DNA of 22,804 nucleotides from JAWLCQ01 sp041687095 (GTDB lineage Bacteria > Planctomycetota > Phycisphaerae > SM23-33), in the NCBI GenBank assembly GCA_041687095.1, contig JAWLCQ010000065.1, forward strand, positions 1 through 22,804, written 5' to 3'. The translations under genes and the position numbers were made by a program. The notes under the pieces were generated by a model. The model was not told the origin of the DNA. It was given only the letters and a program-made list of their open reading frames with translations, and ran no database searches. Below are positions 1 through 7,285 of the stretch, piece by piece (position 1 is the first letter of the stretch; each line of letters opens with the position of its first letter).

Positions 1-17
1 AAGCCGGAGAATAGCCC

Positions 18-698
18 ATGGCCGTCGACTACTGCGTGATCAGCATCGGGACACTGTCGCACAACCGCCTGTGGGGCGAGGGGACGCCCGTGCGGACGTC
101 GCACGCCACCACCACGCTCGTGACCTCGGACGATCGGGTGATCCTGGTCGACCCCTCGCTGCCCGCGAGCGTGCTGGGGGCGCGGCTGCACGAGCGGAGC
201 GGCAAGCTGCCCCAGGACGTGACGGACGTGTTCCTCACCACGCTCCGCCCCGTCCACCGCCGCGGGCTGGCCGCCTTCGAGCACGCCCGCTGGTGGGTCA
301 ACGAGACCGAACTGGAGAGCTACCGCGACCGCATCAAGGAAGTGCTGGAGTCGGCCGAGCGGCTGGGCGGGGAGGACCGCGCGGTGCTGGAGGCGGACCT
401 GGGCCTGCTGAGCCGCTTTCGCCCCGCGCCCGAGCGGTTCACCGAGCAGGTGCAGTTGTACCCGCTGGGCGGGGCGTCCCCGGGCTGCGCGGGGTTGCTG
501 CTGGTGAACCCGGTAACGGCGGTGCTGATCGCGTCCGACGCGGCCATCACCCGTGAGCACGCCATCCGCGGGATGGTGTGGGAGGGGTGCACGGATACGG
601 AGGCGGCGATGGAGTCGCTGGAGGATCTGCTGCAGGTGGCGGACCTGATCATCCCGGGGCACGACAACATCTTCCCCTCGCCGCGCGGGTGGATGTAG
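18..698 (+). CDS. Metallo-beta-lactamase-fold protein with degenerate metal site
   Basis: 226 residues. The layout is that of a small MBL-fold hydrolase: an N-terminal strand pair ending in ILVDPS (about 42-47), the loop that normally carries HxHxDH (about 73-80), a glycine-rich GGASPGCAG where TPGHTPG is usual, SDAA (the usual metal-bridging Asp), and a C-terminal IIPGHD. The metal loop reads L-T-T-L-R-P-V-H, so at the expected H, H, D and H positions there are Thr75, Arg77, Val79 and His80. Only the last His, the SDAA Asp and the PGH His remain. An active di-zinc hydrolase is therefore unlikely; a binding or structural role, or a different metal, is inference. The start at 18 follows a GGAGA-like ribosome site. 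The CBS fragment begins 19 bp downstream. The fold call is fairly secure, the substrate unknown. Confidence 0.75.
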   Translation: MAVDYCVISIGTLSHNRLWGEGTPVRTSHATTTLVTSDDRVILVDPSLPASVLGARLHERSGKLPQDVTDVFLTTLRPVHRRGLAAFEHARWWVNETELESYRDRIKEVLESAERLGGEDRAVLEADLGLLSRFRPAPERFTEQVQLYPLGGASPGCAGLLLVNPVTAVLIASDAAITREHAIRGMVWEGCTDTEAAMESLEDLLQVADLIIPGHDNIFPSPRGWM

Positions 699-717
699 GC
701 TAGAATCCCCCCGTTGC

Positions 718-873
718 ATGTGCGCAGACTCTGAACAGACGGACGCGCTGTACCAGATGCAGCGATCCGGCACGCACATGGCCGTCGTCCGCGACCACCG
801 CGGAAAGCACGTGGGCATCGTCACCCTCAAGGACCTTGTCGAGGAGATCGTCGGGGAACTCCAGGCCTGGTAG
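718..873 (+). CDS. CBS-domain fragment, CorC/HlyC (CNNM) type, 51 residues
   Basis: This short frame runs from ATG 718 to TAG 871-873. The C-terminal two thirds (MAVVRDHRGKHVGIVTLKD followed by LVEEIVGEL) matches the second half of the second CBS domain of CorC/HlyC/CNNM-type transporters, which usually reads A-V-V-D-E-Y-G...G-I-V-T-L-E-D-L-L-E-E-I-V-G-E-I. The membrane domain, first CBS domain and C-terminal transporter-associated domain are all absent, and the frame upstream runs into the preceding gene. It is either the remnant of a truncated transporter gene or a free half-CBS peptide. A TAGAAT box at 701-706 lies so close to the ATG that any transcript would be almost leaderless. Codon use resembles its neighbours. 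The homology is clear; expression is unknown. Confidence 0.6.
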   Translation: MCADSEQTDALYQMQRSGTHMAVVRDHRGKHVGIVTLKDLVEEIVGELQAW

Positions 874-885
874 GCCCGAAGCATC

Positions 886-925
886 AAAAAAGGGACGGGC
901 GCCGCCAGAAAGCGGCGCCCGTCCC
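886..925 (-). terminator. Rho-independent terminator of the OmcB-like operon
   Basis: A perfect 14-bp G+C-rich inverted repeat (892-905 and 912-925, six-base loop) is followed, read on the minus strand, by a run of six T (891-886). It lies 60 bp beyond the stop of the minus-strand gene ending at 985. On the plus strand no T-run follows, so it mainly serves the minus strand, though the hairpin sits just after the CBS fragment as well. Confidence 0.9.
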
Positions 926-984
926 GTTGCGGTGCCTCGCGGGGAGACCGTCACAGCGTGACCACGGTCCCCGTTTGCCTTCCG

Positions 985-2577
985 CTACTCCTGGTACTGG
1001 TGGGTGGCCTCTGTCTCCATCGCCGGGCTGGTCATCTGGTCGCTGGTGAGGGAGGTCTTGAACCGCACGTCCCCGGCCGCGATGGCCTTGACGGTGACGG
1101 TGTAGACCGCCCGCGCCTTGGGCGCCAGCGTCGCCAGCGGGGTGAAGGTGACGGTCTTGCCCTCGGTGGTGGCCTTGGTGGGCCCTTCGGCTTTCACGAG
1201 GTCCTGCTCGTCGGGCAGCGTGCAGGTGATGACGATGTTGGTCCCGACGGCCGAGCCCTGGTTCGTCACGGTGATGGTGTAGGTCGTGCCCTCGCCCACC
1301 TCGATGGGGTCGGGGCTGTCCACGCACTCCAGGAGGATGGCGGGGATGCCCTTGACGGTGGTCTCGGTGCGGGCGGAGGCCACTGAGCACTTCGCCGTTG
1401 CACTCGCCGACGCCGTCAGCGTCCCGATCTCCGAGGCGTTCAGGACCACCGACGCCTTCTTCGACTCCCCGGGCCGGACCGTTCCGAGGGACCAGGAGAG
1501 GCGGCCGGCCTGCGGCTGGGCGCCGGCGGCGGAGACGAAGGCGGCGTTGGTCGGGAGCTGCAGGACGAGGACGGTGTCCAGCGCGTCCCCGTCGCCGTTG
1601 TTGGTGATCGTGACCTCATAGGGGACCTTGAGCCCCACGAGGCGCTCCCGCGGGGCCTCCATCGTCATCGCCAGGGCGGGGCGGCGGACGACGGTCTTCG
1701 TCGAACTGCTGGCCTGGATGCCCCCGTCGGCGGTGACGGTCGCGGTCGTCGCGAACTCCCCGTTCCGCTCGGGCTTGGTGCGGAGGGTGATCTTCTTCGC
1801 CTCCCCGGGACGGAGCGTGCCGATCGGTTCGGTGATCTCGCGGCGGCCATCGACGAGGACGAGGCCCTCGGGCAGCGCATCGCGGACGACGACGTTCTCG
1901 GCCGGGCCGGTGCCGGTGTTGCTGACGAGGATGGTGATCGGGATCTCGTCGCAGAGCAGGACCTCGGCGGGGGCGGTCTTCTCGATCTTCACGATGGGCT
2001 GGACCGCCCGGATGGGCAGGCAGGCGCTGGGGACGGTGAAGGTGACATCGGAGCAGGCGAGCATCTCGCCCACCTCCGTGGCGGCCCCGCGGACGGCGAA
2101 GGTCTTGGTCTCACCGGGCCCGAACGCGGCGATCTTCCAGGAGGCGGTCTGCGGGTCCATCTGCGCCTCGGGGCGCGTCGCCGAGGGCTGGAACCCCGCC
2201 GGCAGCTTGGCCGTCAGCGTCACGTCCCGCAGCGTGTCCGCCGTGAGGTTGGTGAGGGCGAGGGTGTAGTCGAACTCCCGCCCGACGAGGATCTCCCGGG
2301 GGGCGGTCTTGACGAGCTTGACCGTCCCGCCCCCGTCCGGGTTCACCGGCAGGATGGCGGTGATCCTGCCCATCCCCGCGGGGGCCTCCTCGGCGGCGGG
2401 AGCGGAGGGGGCGGCGGGGGTCCGGGGCGCCTCGGGCGCCGCCATCGCCGGGGCCTTCGGCGCGGCGGGGGCGGCCTTGGGCTGGGAGCCCGGTTGGACC
2501 GTCTGGGGCGGGCAGCACCCGGTCAGGGTCGCTGCCGCCAGCGAGATCAGTAGAAGTTGGACGGTTGATGTGCGCAT
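985..2577 (-). CDS. OmcB-like lipoprotein with four DUF11 repeats
   Basis: 530 residues. A lipoprotein signal ends in L-T-G-C with Cys21 as the lipid anchor. An Ala/Pro-rich linker (about 23-67) is followed by four DUF11 repeats (about 84-193, 194-299, 300-410 and 411-530). The last repeat begins IPAILLECVDSPDP and ends GDVR...SDQMTSP...ETE...Y, matching the remembered C-terminal module of chlamydial OmcB, the large cysteine-rich outer-envelope protein. Eight cysteines include the LAC/SAC pair closing repeat 1, LLC opening repeat 2 and a Cys near the end of repeat 3. A clear AAGGAGA site precedes the ATG. The stop of the upstream paralogue lies 42 bp away, so this is the second gene of an operon ending in the terminator at 886-925. 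The likely role is a lipid-anchored, possibly disulfide-linked surface or periplasmic layer protein; this is inferred from OmcB. Confidence 0.88.
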   Translation of the reverse strand: MRTSTVQLLLISLAAATLTGCCPPQTVQPGSQPKAAPAAPKAPAMAAPEAPRTPAAPSAPAAEEAPAGMGRITAILPVNPDGGGTVKLVKTAPREILVGREFDYTLALTNLTADTLRDVTLTAKLPAGFQPSATRPEAQMDPQTASWKIAAFGPGETKTFAVRGAATEVGEMLACSDVTFTVPSACLPIRAVQPIVKIEKTAPAEVLLCDEIPITILVSNTGTGPAENVVVRDALPEGLVLVDGRREITEPIGTLRPGEAKKITLRTKPERNGEFATTATVTADGGIQASSSTKTVVRRPALAMTMEAPRERLVGLKVPYEVTITNNGDGDALDTVLVLQLPTNAAFVSAAGAQPQAGRLSWSLGTVRPGESKKASVVLNASEIGTLTASASATAKCSVASARTETTVKGIPAILLECVDSPDPIEVGEGTTYTITVTNQGSAVGTNIVITCTLPDEQDLVKAEGPTKATTEGKTVTFTPLATLAPKARAVYTVTVKAIAAGDVRFKTSLTSDQMTSPAMETEATHQYQE

Positions 2578-2619
2578 GCGCGTCTCCTTGGGCGTTCGGA
2601 GGGAAAGCCTGCGGCGGCC

Positions 2620-4908
2620 TCACTCGGCGTACTGGTACGTGCTCTCTGTTTCCTCGGCCGGGCTGGTCATCTGGTCGCTCGTGAGGGCGACCTTGAACCG
2701 CACGTCGCCCTTCTCGATGGCCTTGGCCACGACCTTGTAGGTGGCGACGGCCTGGGGAGCGAGGGACGTCAGCGGGGCGAAAGCGATGCTCTGGCCCTCG
2801 GCGGTGTGTTTGGTGGGGCCCTCCGCCGAGACGAACTGCTGCTCCTTCGGCAGGTCGCAGCGGATGACGATGCCCGTCCCGACGGCCGAGCCCTGGTTCG
2901 TCACCTCGATCGTGTACGTCGTCGCGTCCCCGACCTGGATGGGATCGGGGCTGTCCACGCACTCCAGCAGGATGGCGGGGATGCCCTTGACGGCGGTGAC
3001 GAAGCGGTCGGCGGCCTTGGAGCAGGCGGCCGTGACGGAGGAGGCGGTCACCAGTTCGCCGATCTCCGTCGTCTGGAGAACGACGGTGCAGGTCCTCTCC
3101 CCCCCAGGCGGGACGTTGCCCAGCGCCCACGTGAGCTTCCCGTCCTCCGCCTTCCCGCCGTTATCCGCGCGGACGAGGCGGGCGTTGGTCGGGAGGGCGT
3201 GGACGAGGACCGTGTCCCTCGCCTCGCCGTCGCCGTTGTTGACCAGGCGGATCGCGTAGGTCGCCTCGCTGCCGGCGTAGCGGATCTTGGGGCCCTCCGT
3301 CGTCAGCGCCAGGGCGGGCCGGCGGACCACCGTCGTCCCGTTGGCGGAGGCCTTGAACCCCCCGTCGGCCGTCGCGTCCACCACCCCGTCAAACGACCCA
3401 GGCTTCTCGGCGGCGACCTCGTAGACCACCTTCATGGACTGCCCGGGCGCGAGGGACTCGACCTGGGAGGTCACGGTCCGGTGCTGGCCCTGGTAGACGA
3501 GCCCCTCGGGCAGCGTGTCGATGATCCGCACGTTGTTGGCGGGGGCGTCGCCCGTGTTCGTCACCACCACGGTGTACTGGATCGGGTCGCACAGCAGCAC
3601 CTCCGCCGGTCCGGTGCGGCTGATGCTCAGGGCGGGCTGGGTGGCGCGGGTATCGGCGGTGGCGCGGTCGCTCAGGCCATGGTCGGCCGTCACGTCCGCA
3701 CGGTTCTGGAACGTGCCCGACCGCGTCGCCTTCGCCGTCACCCTCGCCGGGGACGTCGTCCCGGCCGCGAGCGTGCCTAGATCCCAGGAGAGCGTCTGGC
3801 CCCGCACTTGGGCCTGCGGGTCCGCGGAGACGAACTGGATGCCCTCGGGCAGCGTGTCCACGAGCTTGACGTTGGTGGCATCCACCTGCGAGGGATTGGT
3901 GACGGCGAGGGCGTAGTCGAACGGGTCGCCCACCCGGACCGCCGCGGGGGCCGCCTTGGTCAGCCCGATCCGCGGTCCGATCCAGGTCTTGGACGTCGTG
4001 CCCCGCGCGATCCGAACGGAGGGCTGATCGGCGGATTTGTCCTCGGGGCGGAAGATGGCGACCTCGAGTTCGTTGACGCCCTCGGTGGGGGTGGCCTGCT
4101 CGAGCGTCACACGGGCGATGCCCTCGGCGTCGGTCTGGACGGTGGCGGCCTGCTTCCCGCCGGGATTGAGCGTGGCGGCGGGCCCGCTCGTGATCCGGTA
4201 GGTGACCTCGTACCCCGGCAGCGGGCGCCCGTCGGAATGCTGGAAGACCCGCGTCTCGAAGACGTGGGGCGTCCCGATCGGATTGGTCGCGGCCTGCGGG
4301 AACTCCCAGGCGACGTCGAACCAGTGCTTCTTGGCGAAGGCCTTGTGCTTGGACCAGTCGTAGATGCCCGGGGCGTAGGCGACCACGTGGGTGGTGCCCT
4401 GGGTGGGCGAGGTGATGACGCACCAGGTCTGCCCGACCCCGAGGTGCACGTCATCCGACGGATCATCGTTCCCGCGGGTGAGGACGTGCTTGAAATTGTT
4501 GGTGTGGCTCACGGCGAAAGTGTTGGTCTTCTTATAGCCGCGCGACGCCCGCCAGCCGCTCTCGTCCACCTCCACGATCATCCCCACCCCGCCCTCGGCG
4601 ATCATCCACTCGACCCGCCGGTTGGGCAAGGGCTTGCCCTCCTTGTCGAGCACGGTGGCGACGAAGACGTGTTGGGTGTTGACGGGGTTGACGTCCTCAA
4701 GGGGTTCGAGGGTGATGGTGGCCGCGTAGGGGTCCCAGTTGGAGTAGTAGCCGCCCTCGATCGGCTTGGCGTGGGTTTCGATGACGTCGCCCGTTCCCAG
4801 CGTGAGGGCGTGGGGCATGTGCTCGCGGCAGCCCCCGACAAACAGCATCCCCCCCGCCAGCAGCGCGCACAGTGTGACCCTGAAAGCCAGGGGTCGCATT
4901 CTCTCCAT
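2620..4908 (-). CDS. Large OmcB-like lipoprotein: Ig-like N-terminus plus four DUF11 repeats
   Basis: 762 residues. The signal peptide ends V-G-G-C, making Cys27 the likely lipidated residue. About 28-313 is an N-terminal region not seen in the other two paralogues. It holds two segments with the look of bacterial Ig-like (Big_1-type) domains: HVFVATVLDKEGKPLPNRRV (about 79-98) and a second beginning HVFETRVFQHSDGRPLPGYE and continuing into an A-T-V-Q-T-D-A-E-G-I-A stretch. DUF11 repeats follow at about 314-424, 425-530, 531-642 and 643-762. The last ends in the same OmcB-like module as the downstream gene. Repeat 1 lacks the cysteine pair of its paralogues, leaving seven cysteines. AAGGAG lies six bases before the ATG; an in-frame ATG three codons later is less well placed. 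First gene of the operon, with its promoter at 5001-5029. A surface-layer role is inferred. Confidence 0.88.
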   Translation of the reverse strand: MERMRPLAFRVTLCALLAGGMLFVGGCREHMPHALTLGTGDVIETHAKPIEGGYYSNWDPYAATITLEPLEDVNPVNTQHVFVATVLDKEGKPLPNRRVEWMIAEGGVGMIVEVDESGWRASRGYKKTNTFAVSHTNNFKHVLTRGNDDPSDDVHLGVGQTWCVITSPTQGTTHVVAYAPGIYDWSKHKAFAKKHWFDVAWEFPQAATNPIGTPHVFETRVFQHSDGRPLPGYEVTYRITSGPAATLNPGGKQAATVQTDAEGIARVTLEQATPTEGVNELEVAIFRPEDKSADQPSVRIARGTTSKTWIGPRIGLTKAAPAAVRVGDPFDYALAVTNPSQVDATNVKLVDTLPEGIQFVSADPQAQVRGQTLSWDLGTLAAGTTSPARVTAKATRSGTFQNRADVTADHGLSDRATADTRATQPALSISRTGPAEVLLCDPIQYTVVVTNTGDAPANNVRIIDTLPEGLVYQGQHRTVTSQVESLAPGQSMKVVYEVAAEKPGSFDGVVDATADGGFKASANGTTVVRRPALALTTEGPKIRYAGSEATYAIRLVNNGDGEARDTVLVHALPTNARLVRADNGGKAEDGKLTWALGNVPPGGERTCTVVLQTTEIGELVTASSVTAACSKAADRFVTAVKGIPAILLECVDSPDPIQVGDATTYTIEVTNQGSAVGTGIVIRCDLPKEQQFVSAEGPTKHTAEGQSIAFAPLTSLAPQAVATYKVVAKAIEKGDVRFKVALTSDQMTSPAEETESTYQYAE

Positions 4909-4935
4909 GATCCTCTCCTTCTGTTGGGGCCCCTC

Positions 4936-4987
4936 CTGGGGCCGAGACCCCAGAACGGGCTCCGGCCGATGCCGGGATTCGCATCGG
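4936..4987 (-). promoter_or_regulatory. Two stem-loops in the leader of the two-gene OmcB-like operon
   Basis: Within the expected 5' untranslated region there is a 7-bp stem (4966-4972 with 4981-4987, 8-base loop) and, nearer the gene, a 6-bp CTGGGG/CCCCAG stem (4936-4941 with 4948-4953). An 8-bp GGGGCCCC palindrome lies at 4926-4933. No known riboswitch was recognised. In DNA this G+C-rich, short stems are common, so regulatory meaning is uncertain. Confidence 0.35.
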
Positions 4988-5000
4988 GCCGATCCCTACA

Positions 5001-5029
5001 CTTCTAGCCGAAAAGGTTAGAATTGTCAA
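5001..5029 (-). promoter_or_regulatory. Sigma-70-type promoter for the two-gene OmcB-like operon
   Basis: On the minus strand a perfect TTGACA (-35, 5029-5024) is followed by a 17-bp spacer and TAGAAG (-10, 5006-5001). The predicted start lies near 4994, giving a leader of about 85 bases before ATG 4908. The site is A+T-rich compared with its surroundings. Confidence 0.75.
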
Positions 5030-5537
5030 CAGCCTCCCGGGCACCGGGGGTGGGGAGCATGGGGCGAAGGGACGCGATCTTCCGCGAAAACATAAGGAAG
5101 TCGAGGAGCGACGCTACGGGGCGGCGGCGGGCGGGGCCGCCGGAGGGGTCATGGGAAAACGCCCGATTTCGGTTGAAGAACACCTCTTTGGGACGCCTCG
5201 GGCACAGCGACGGGGGCTCATGGTGCAGAGTTGGCGGGGTGTTGTGGAAACCTGTGCGGCAAGGGTGGGGATCCCCTGTGGCAGAAGAAGAACGCGCGAA
5301 GATTTTTTCCGCCGCAGGCCCCCGGAGGCACGAGAGGGGGGACGTTGGGGCGCCGGGGCGCCATGGTGGTGTAAGCCATGGAAGGATCGTCAGTTGTAGC
5401 TGTGAGCATCGGCGATGGACGCGAGGAGGTGTGGCGATATCGGCGGAGGTGGATTCCTGCCGGTGCTGCGCATCGCCCTCGCTCTCGCCCCGCCGTCCGC
5501 CGTTTGGCCCGCAAGCCACATAGCATGTTGTATGAAA
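5030..5537. other. Divergent intergenic region without a supported gene
   Basis: About 500 bp between the divergent OmcB-like loci. Open frames exist on both strands, but none has a convincing ribosome site, domain or protein-like composition. An A+T-richer patch (about 5290-5312, containing a run of T) and a GGCGCCGGGGCGCC-type palindrome near 5350 are visible. The plus-strand promoter for the gene at 5638 should lie in its right end, but no good -35/-10 pair was found. Confidence 0.5.
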
Positions 5538-5590
5538 CGGCGATCCGAAAGGTGGATTGTGGATCGCCGCGAGCGGTTATGCCCAACCGC
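5538..5590 (+). promoter_or_regulatory. Tandem hairpins upstream of the third OmcB-like gene
   Basis: A perfect 9-bp stem CGGCGATCC/GGATCGCCG (5538-5546 with 5561-5569, 14-base loop) is followed three bases later by a perfect 6-bp stem GCGGTT/AACCGC (5573-5578 with 5585-5590). Both lie within 100 bases of ATG 5638. They may form a structured leader or a DNA operator; the sequence alone cannot say which. Confidence 0.4.
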
Positions 5591-5637
5591 CCGCATTTCG
5601 AGCAACAAAGCCAACTTTTTGGAAAGGAGTGGCACCC

Positions 5638-7173
5638 ATGAAAAAGGGAACACTATCTGTACTGGCGGTATCGCTCGCCGCCCTGTTCTGGGCGACAGGG
5701 TGCGAGTGCTTCCCCTCGGCCCGGGGGCCGGTGCTGGGGGCGGAGGACGCAGGATGTGAACCGTGCGGGAAGCCCGGTCTGCGGACCGTGGAGCAGTATC
5801 TTCCGGGCGGGGACAGGGACTGTGCGGCCGTGCGGGTGGAGAAGGCGGCCCCCGAGTGCGTGAACGTCGGACAGACGTTCGACTACCGCATCCGGGTGAC
5901 GAACCTCTCCGACGGGGAGCTGACGGACTTCACGGTGTGGGACACGCACCTGGCGAACTTCACGATCGTCGAGTCCGATCCCGAGGTCTCCGACATCCGC
6001 AACGGGTGGGTGACCTGGCGGCTCGGCAGCCTGCCGGCCGGGCAGAGCAAGCTCATCAAGCTCCGCGCCCGCGCCTCGAGCACCGGCACGATGAAGGCCT
6101 GCACCGAGGTCACCTACCGCATGCCGGAGGTGTGCCTGAACATCAACGTCGAGCGTCCCGCCCTGGCGTTGACGAAGACCATGCCCGACCAGGCCCTGCA
6201 GTGCGACACCATCCCGGTCAAGCTGACCGTGTCGAACCCCGGCACGTCGGCGGCGTGCAACGTGGTCATTCGCGACCCGCTGCCCGAAGGCCTCTCGACG
6301 ATGGATGGCAAGAACGTGCTGAGCTACGACGTCGGGACCCTCGAGCCCGGCCAGTCCCGCGAGTTCACCGCGCAGCTCCGTGCGGATGACACCGGGGCGT
6401 ACGTCAACAAGGCCTACGCGACGGCCGACGGCGATCTGCGGGCCGATGCCCTCGCCGTCACCACCAACGTGGTGAAGCCCGAACTCGCCGTCACCAAGAC
6501 CGCCCCCCGGATGCGCTACGTCGGGCGGCCCATCGAGTATACGATCGGCGTGATCAACGGCCCGGAGATCGCGGCCGAGAACGTCCGGCTCATGGACGAC
6601 ATCCCCGCCAACGCCAAGTTCGTCAGCGCCAGCGACGGCGGGCAGCTTCAGAACGGGCAGGTCGTCTGGAACTTCGGGACGCTGCAGCCGCGGCAGTCGC
6701 GGAACGTCACCCTGACGCTGCAGGCCGACTGCCCCGGGACGCTGACCAACATCGCCCGCGTCACCGCCTCCTGCGGTGAGGCGCAGGGGCAGGCCTCCGT
6801 CGACATCCAGGGCATTCCGGCGATCCTGCTGGAGGTCGTGGACCTCGACGACCCGATCGAGGTCGGCAACCGGACGGTGTACGAGATCACCGTGCTGAAC
6901 CAGGGCTCCAAGATGGACACCAACGTCCTGATCACCGCCCAGTTGCCTGAGCAACTGCGGTTCGTCTCGGCGTCGGGCCCGACCGAGGCCGCCGCCGAAG
7001 GCCGCACCATCCGCTTCCGCCCCCTGGCGACGCTCGCCCCCGGAGCGAAGGCGCAGTGGCGCGTGACCGCCGAGGCCGTCGGGACCGGCGACGTCCGCTT
7101 CGAGACGACCCTCGAAACCGACATGCTGACCTCGCCCGCCCGCGAGACCGAACCCACCCGGCTGTACGACTGA
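5638..7173 (+). CDS. OmcB-like lipoprotein with four DUF11 repeats, cysteine-rich N-terminus
   Basis: 511 residues from ATG 5638, chosen because AAAGGAG lies eight bases upstream and the protein then opens with a lipoprotein signal (A-T-G-C, Cys22). An upstream in-frame start would bury this signal. A short Cys-rich segment (Cys22, Cys24, CEPC and others) precedes four DUF11 repeats; the last (about 393-511) again ends GDVR...TSPA-ETE...Y as in chlamydial OmcB. Of twelve cysteines, several sit where the paralogues have theirs: KAC/EVC closing repeat 1, LQC opening repeat 2, ASC closing repeat 3. The last repeat has none, unlike the other two proteins. It is divergent from the two-gene operon and followed by a 20-bp hairpin. 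A lipid-anchored envelope layer protein that could cross-link with its paralogues is the favoured reading. Confidence 0.88.
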   Translation: MKKGTLSVLAVSLAALFWATGCECFPSARGPVLGAEDAGCEPCGKPGLRTVEQYLPGGDRDCAAVRVEKAAPECVNVGQTFDYRIRVTNLSDGELTDFTVWDTHLANFTIVESDPEVSDIRNGWVTWRLGSLPAGQSKLIKLRARASSTGTMKACTEVTYRMPEVCLNINVERPALALTKTMPDQALQCDTIPVKLTVSNPGTSAACNVVIRDPLPEGLSTMDGKNVLSYDVGTLEPGQSREFTAQLRADDTGAYVNKAYATADGDLRADALAVTTNVVKPELAVTKTAPRMRYVGRPIEYTIGVINGPEIAAENVRLMDDIPANAKFVSASDGGQLQNGQVVWNFGTLQPRQSRNVTLTLQADCPGTLTNIARVTASCGEAQGQASVDIQGIPAILLEVVDLDDPIEVGNRTVYEITVLNQGSKMDTNVLITAQLPEQLRFVSASGPTEAAAEGRTIRFRPLATLAPGAKAQWRVTAEAVGTGDVRFETTLETDMLTSPARETEPTRLYD

Positions 7174-7202
7174 GTTCGCACCTGACGTGCACGGGTTCGT
7201 GG

Positions 7203-7243
7203 GGCCCCGGGTTTCCATCGCGACGCGATGGAGGCCCGGGGCC
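7203..7243 (+). terminator. Long hairpin after the third OmcB-like gene
   Basis: Arms 7203-7222 and 7224-7243 pair over 20 positions: 9 G+C-rich pairs, then two G-U and one A-U pair, then 8 more, closing on a tiny loop. The G-U pairs hold only on the plus-strand RNA, fitting a structure in the transcript of the gene ending at 7173. No T-run follows, so it may act as a 3' stabiliser or factor-dependent terminator. Confidence 0.55.
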
Positions 7244-7285
7244 TACTATGTAATGCCCTCTATCCCAGTCCGAAGGAGGACCGCC

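Noticed and set aside
5023..5523. Open frames on both strands of the divergent intergenic region
   Set aside because: No ribosome site, no domain, and a composition rich in Arg, Gly and Ser as expected from chance frames in high-G+C DNA.
7187..7285. Upstream start for bcp
   Set aside because: It would run through the terminator hairpin and hide a lipoprotein signal that begins right after a strong ribosome site at 7272-7280.
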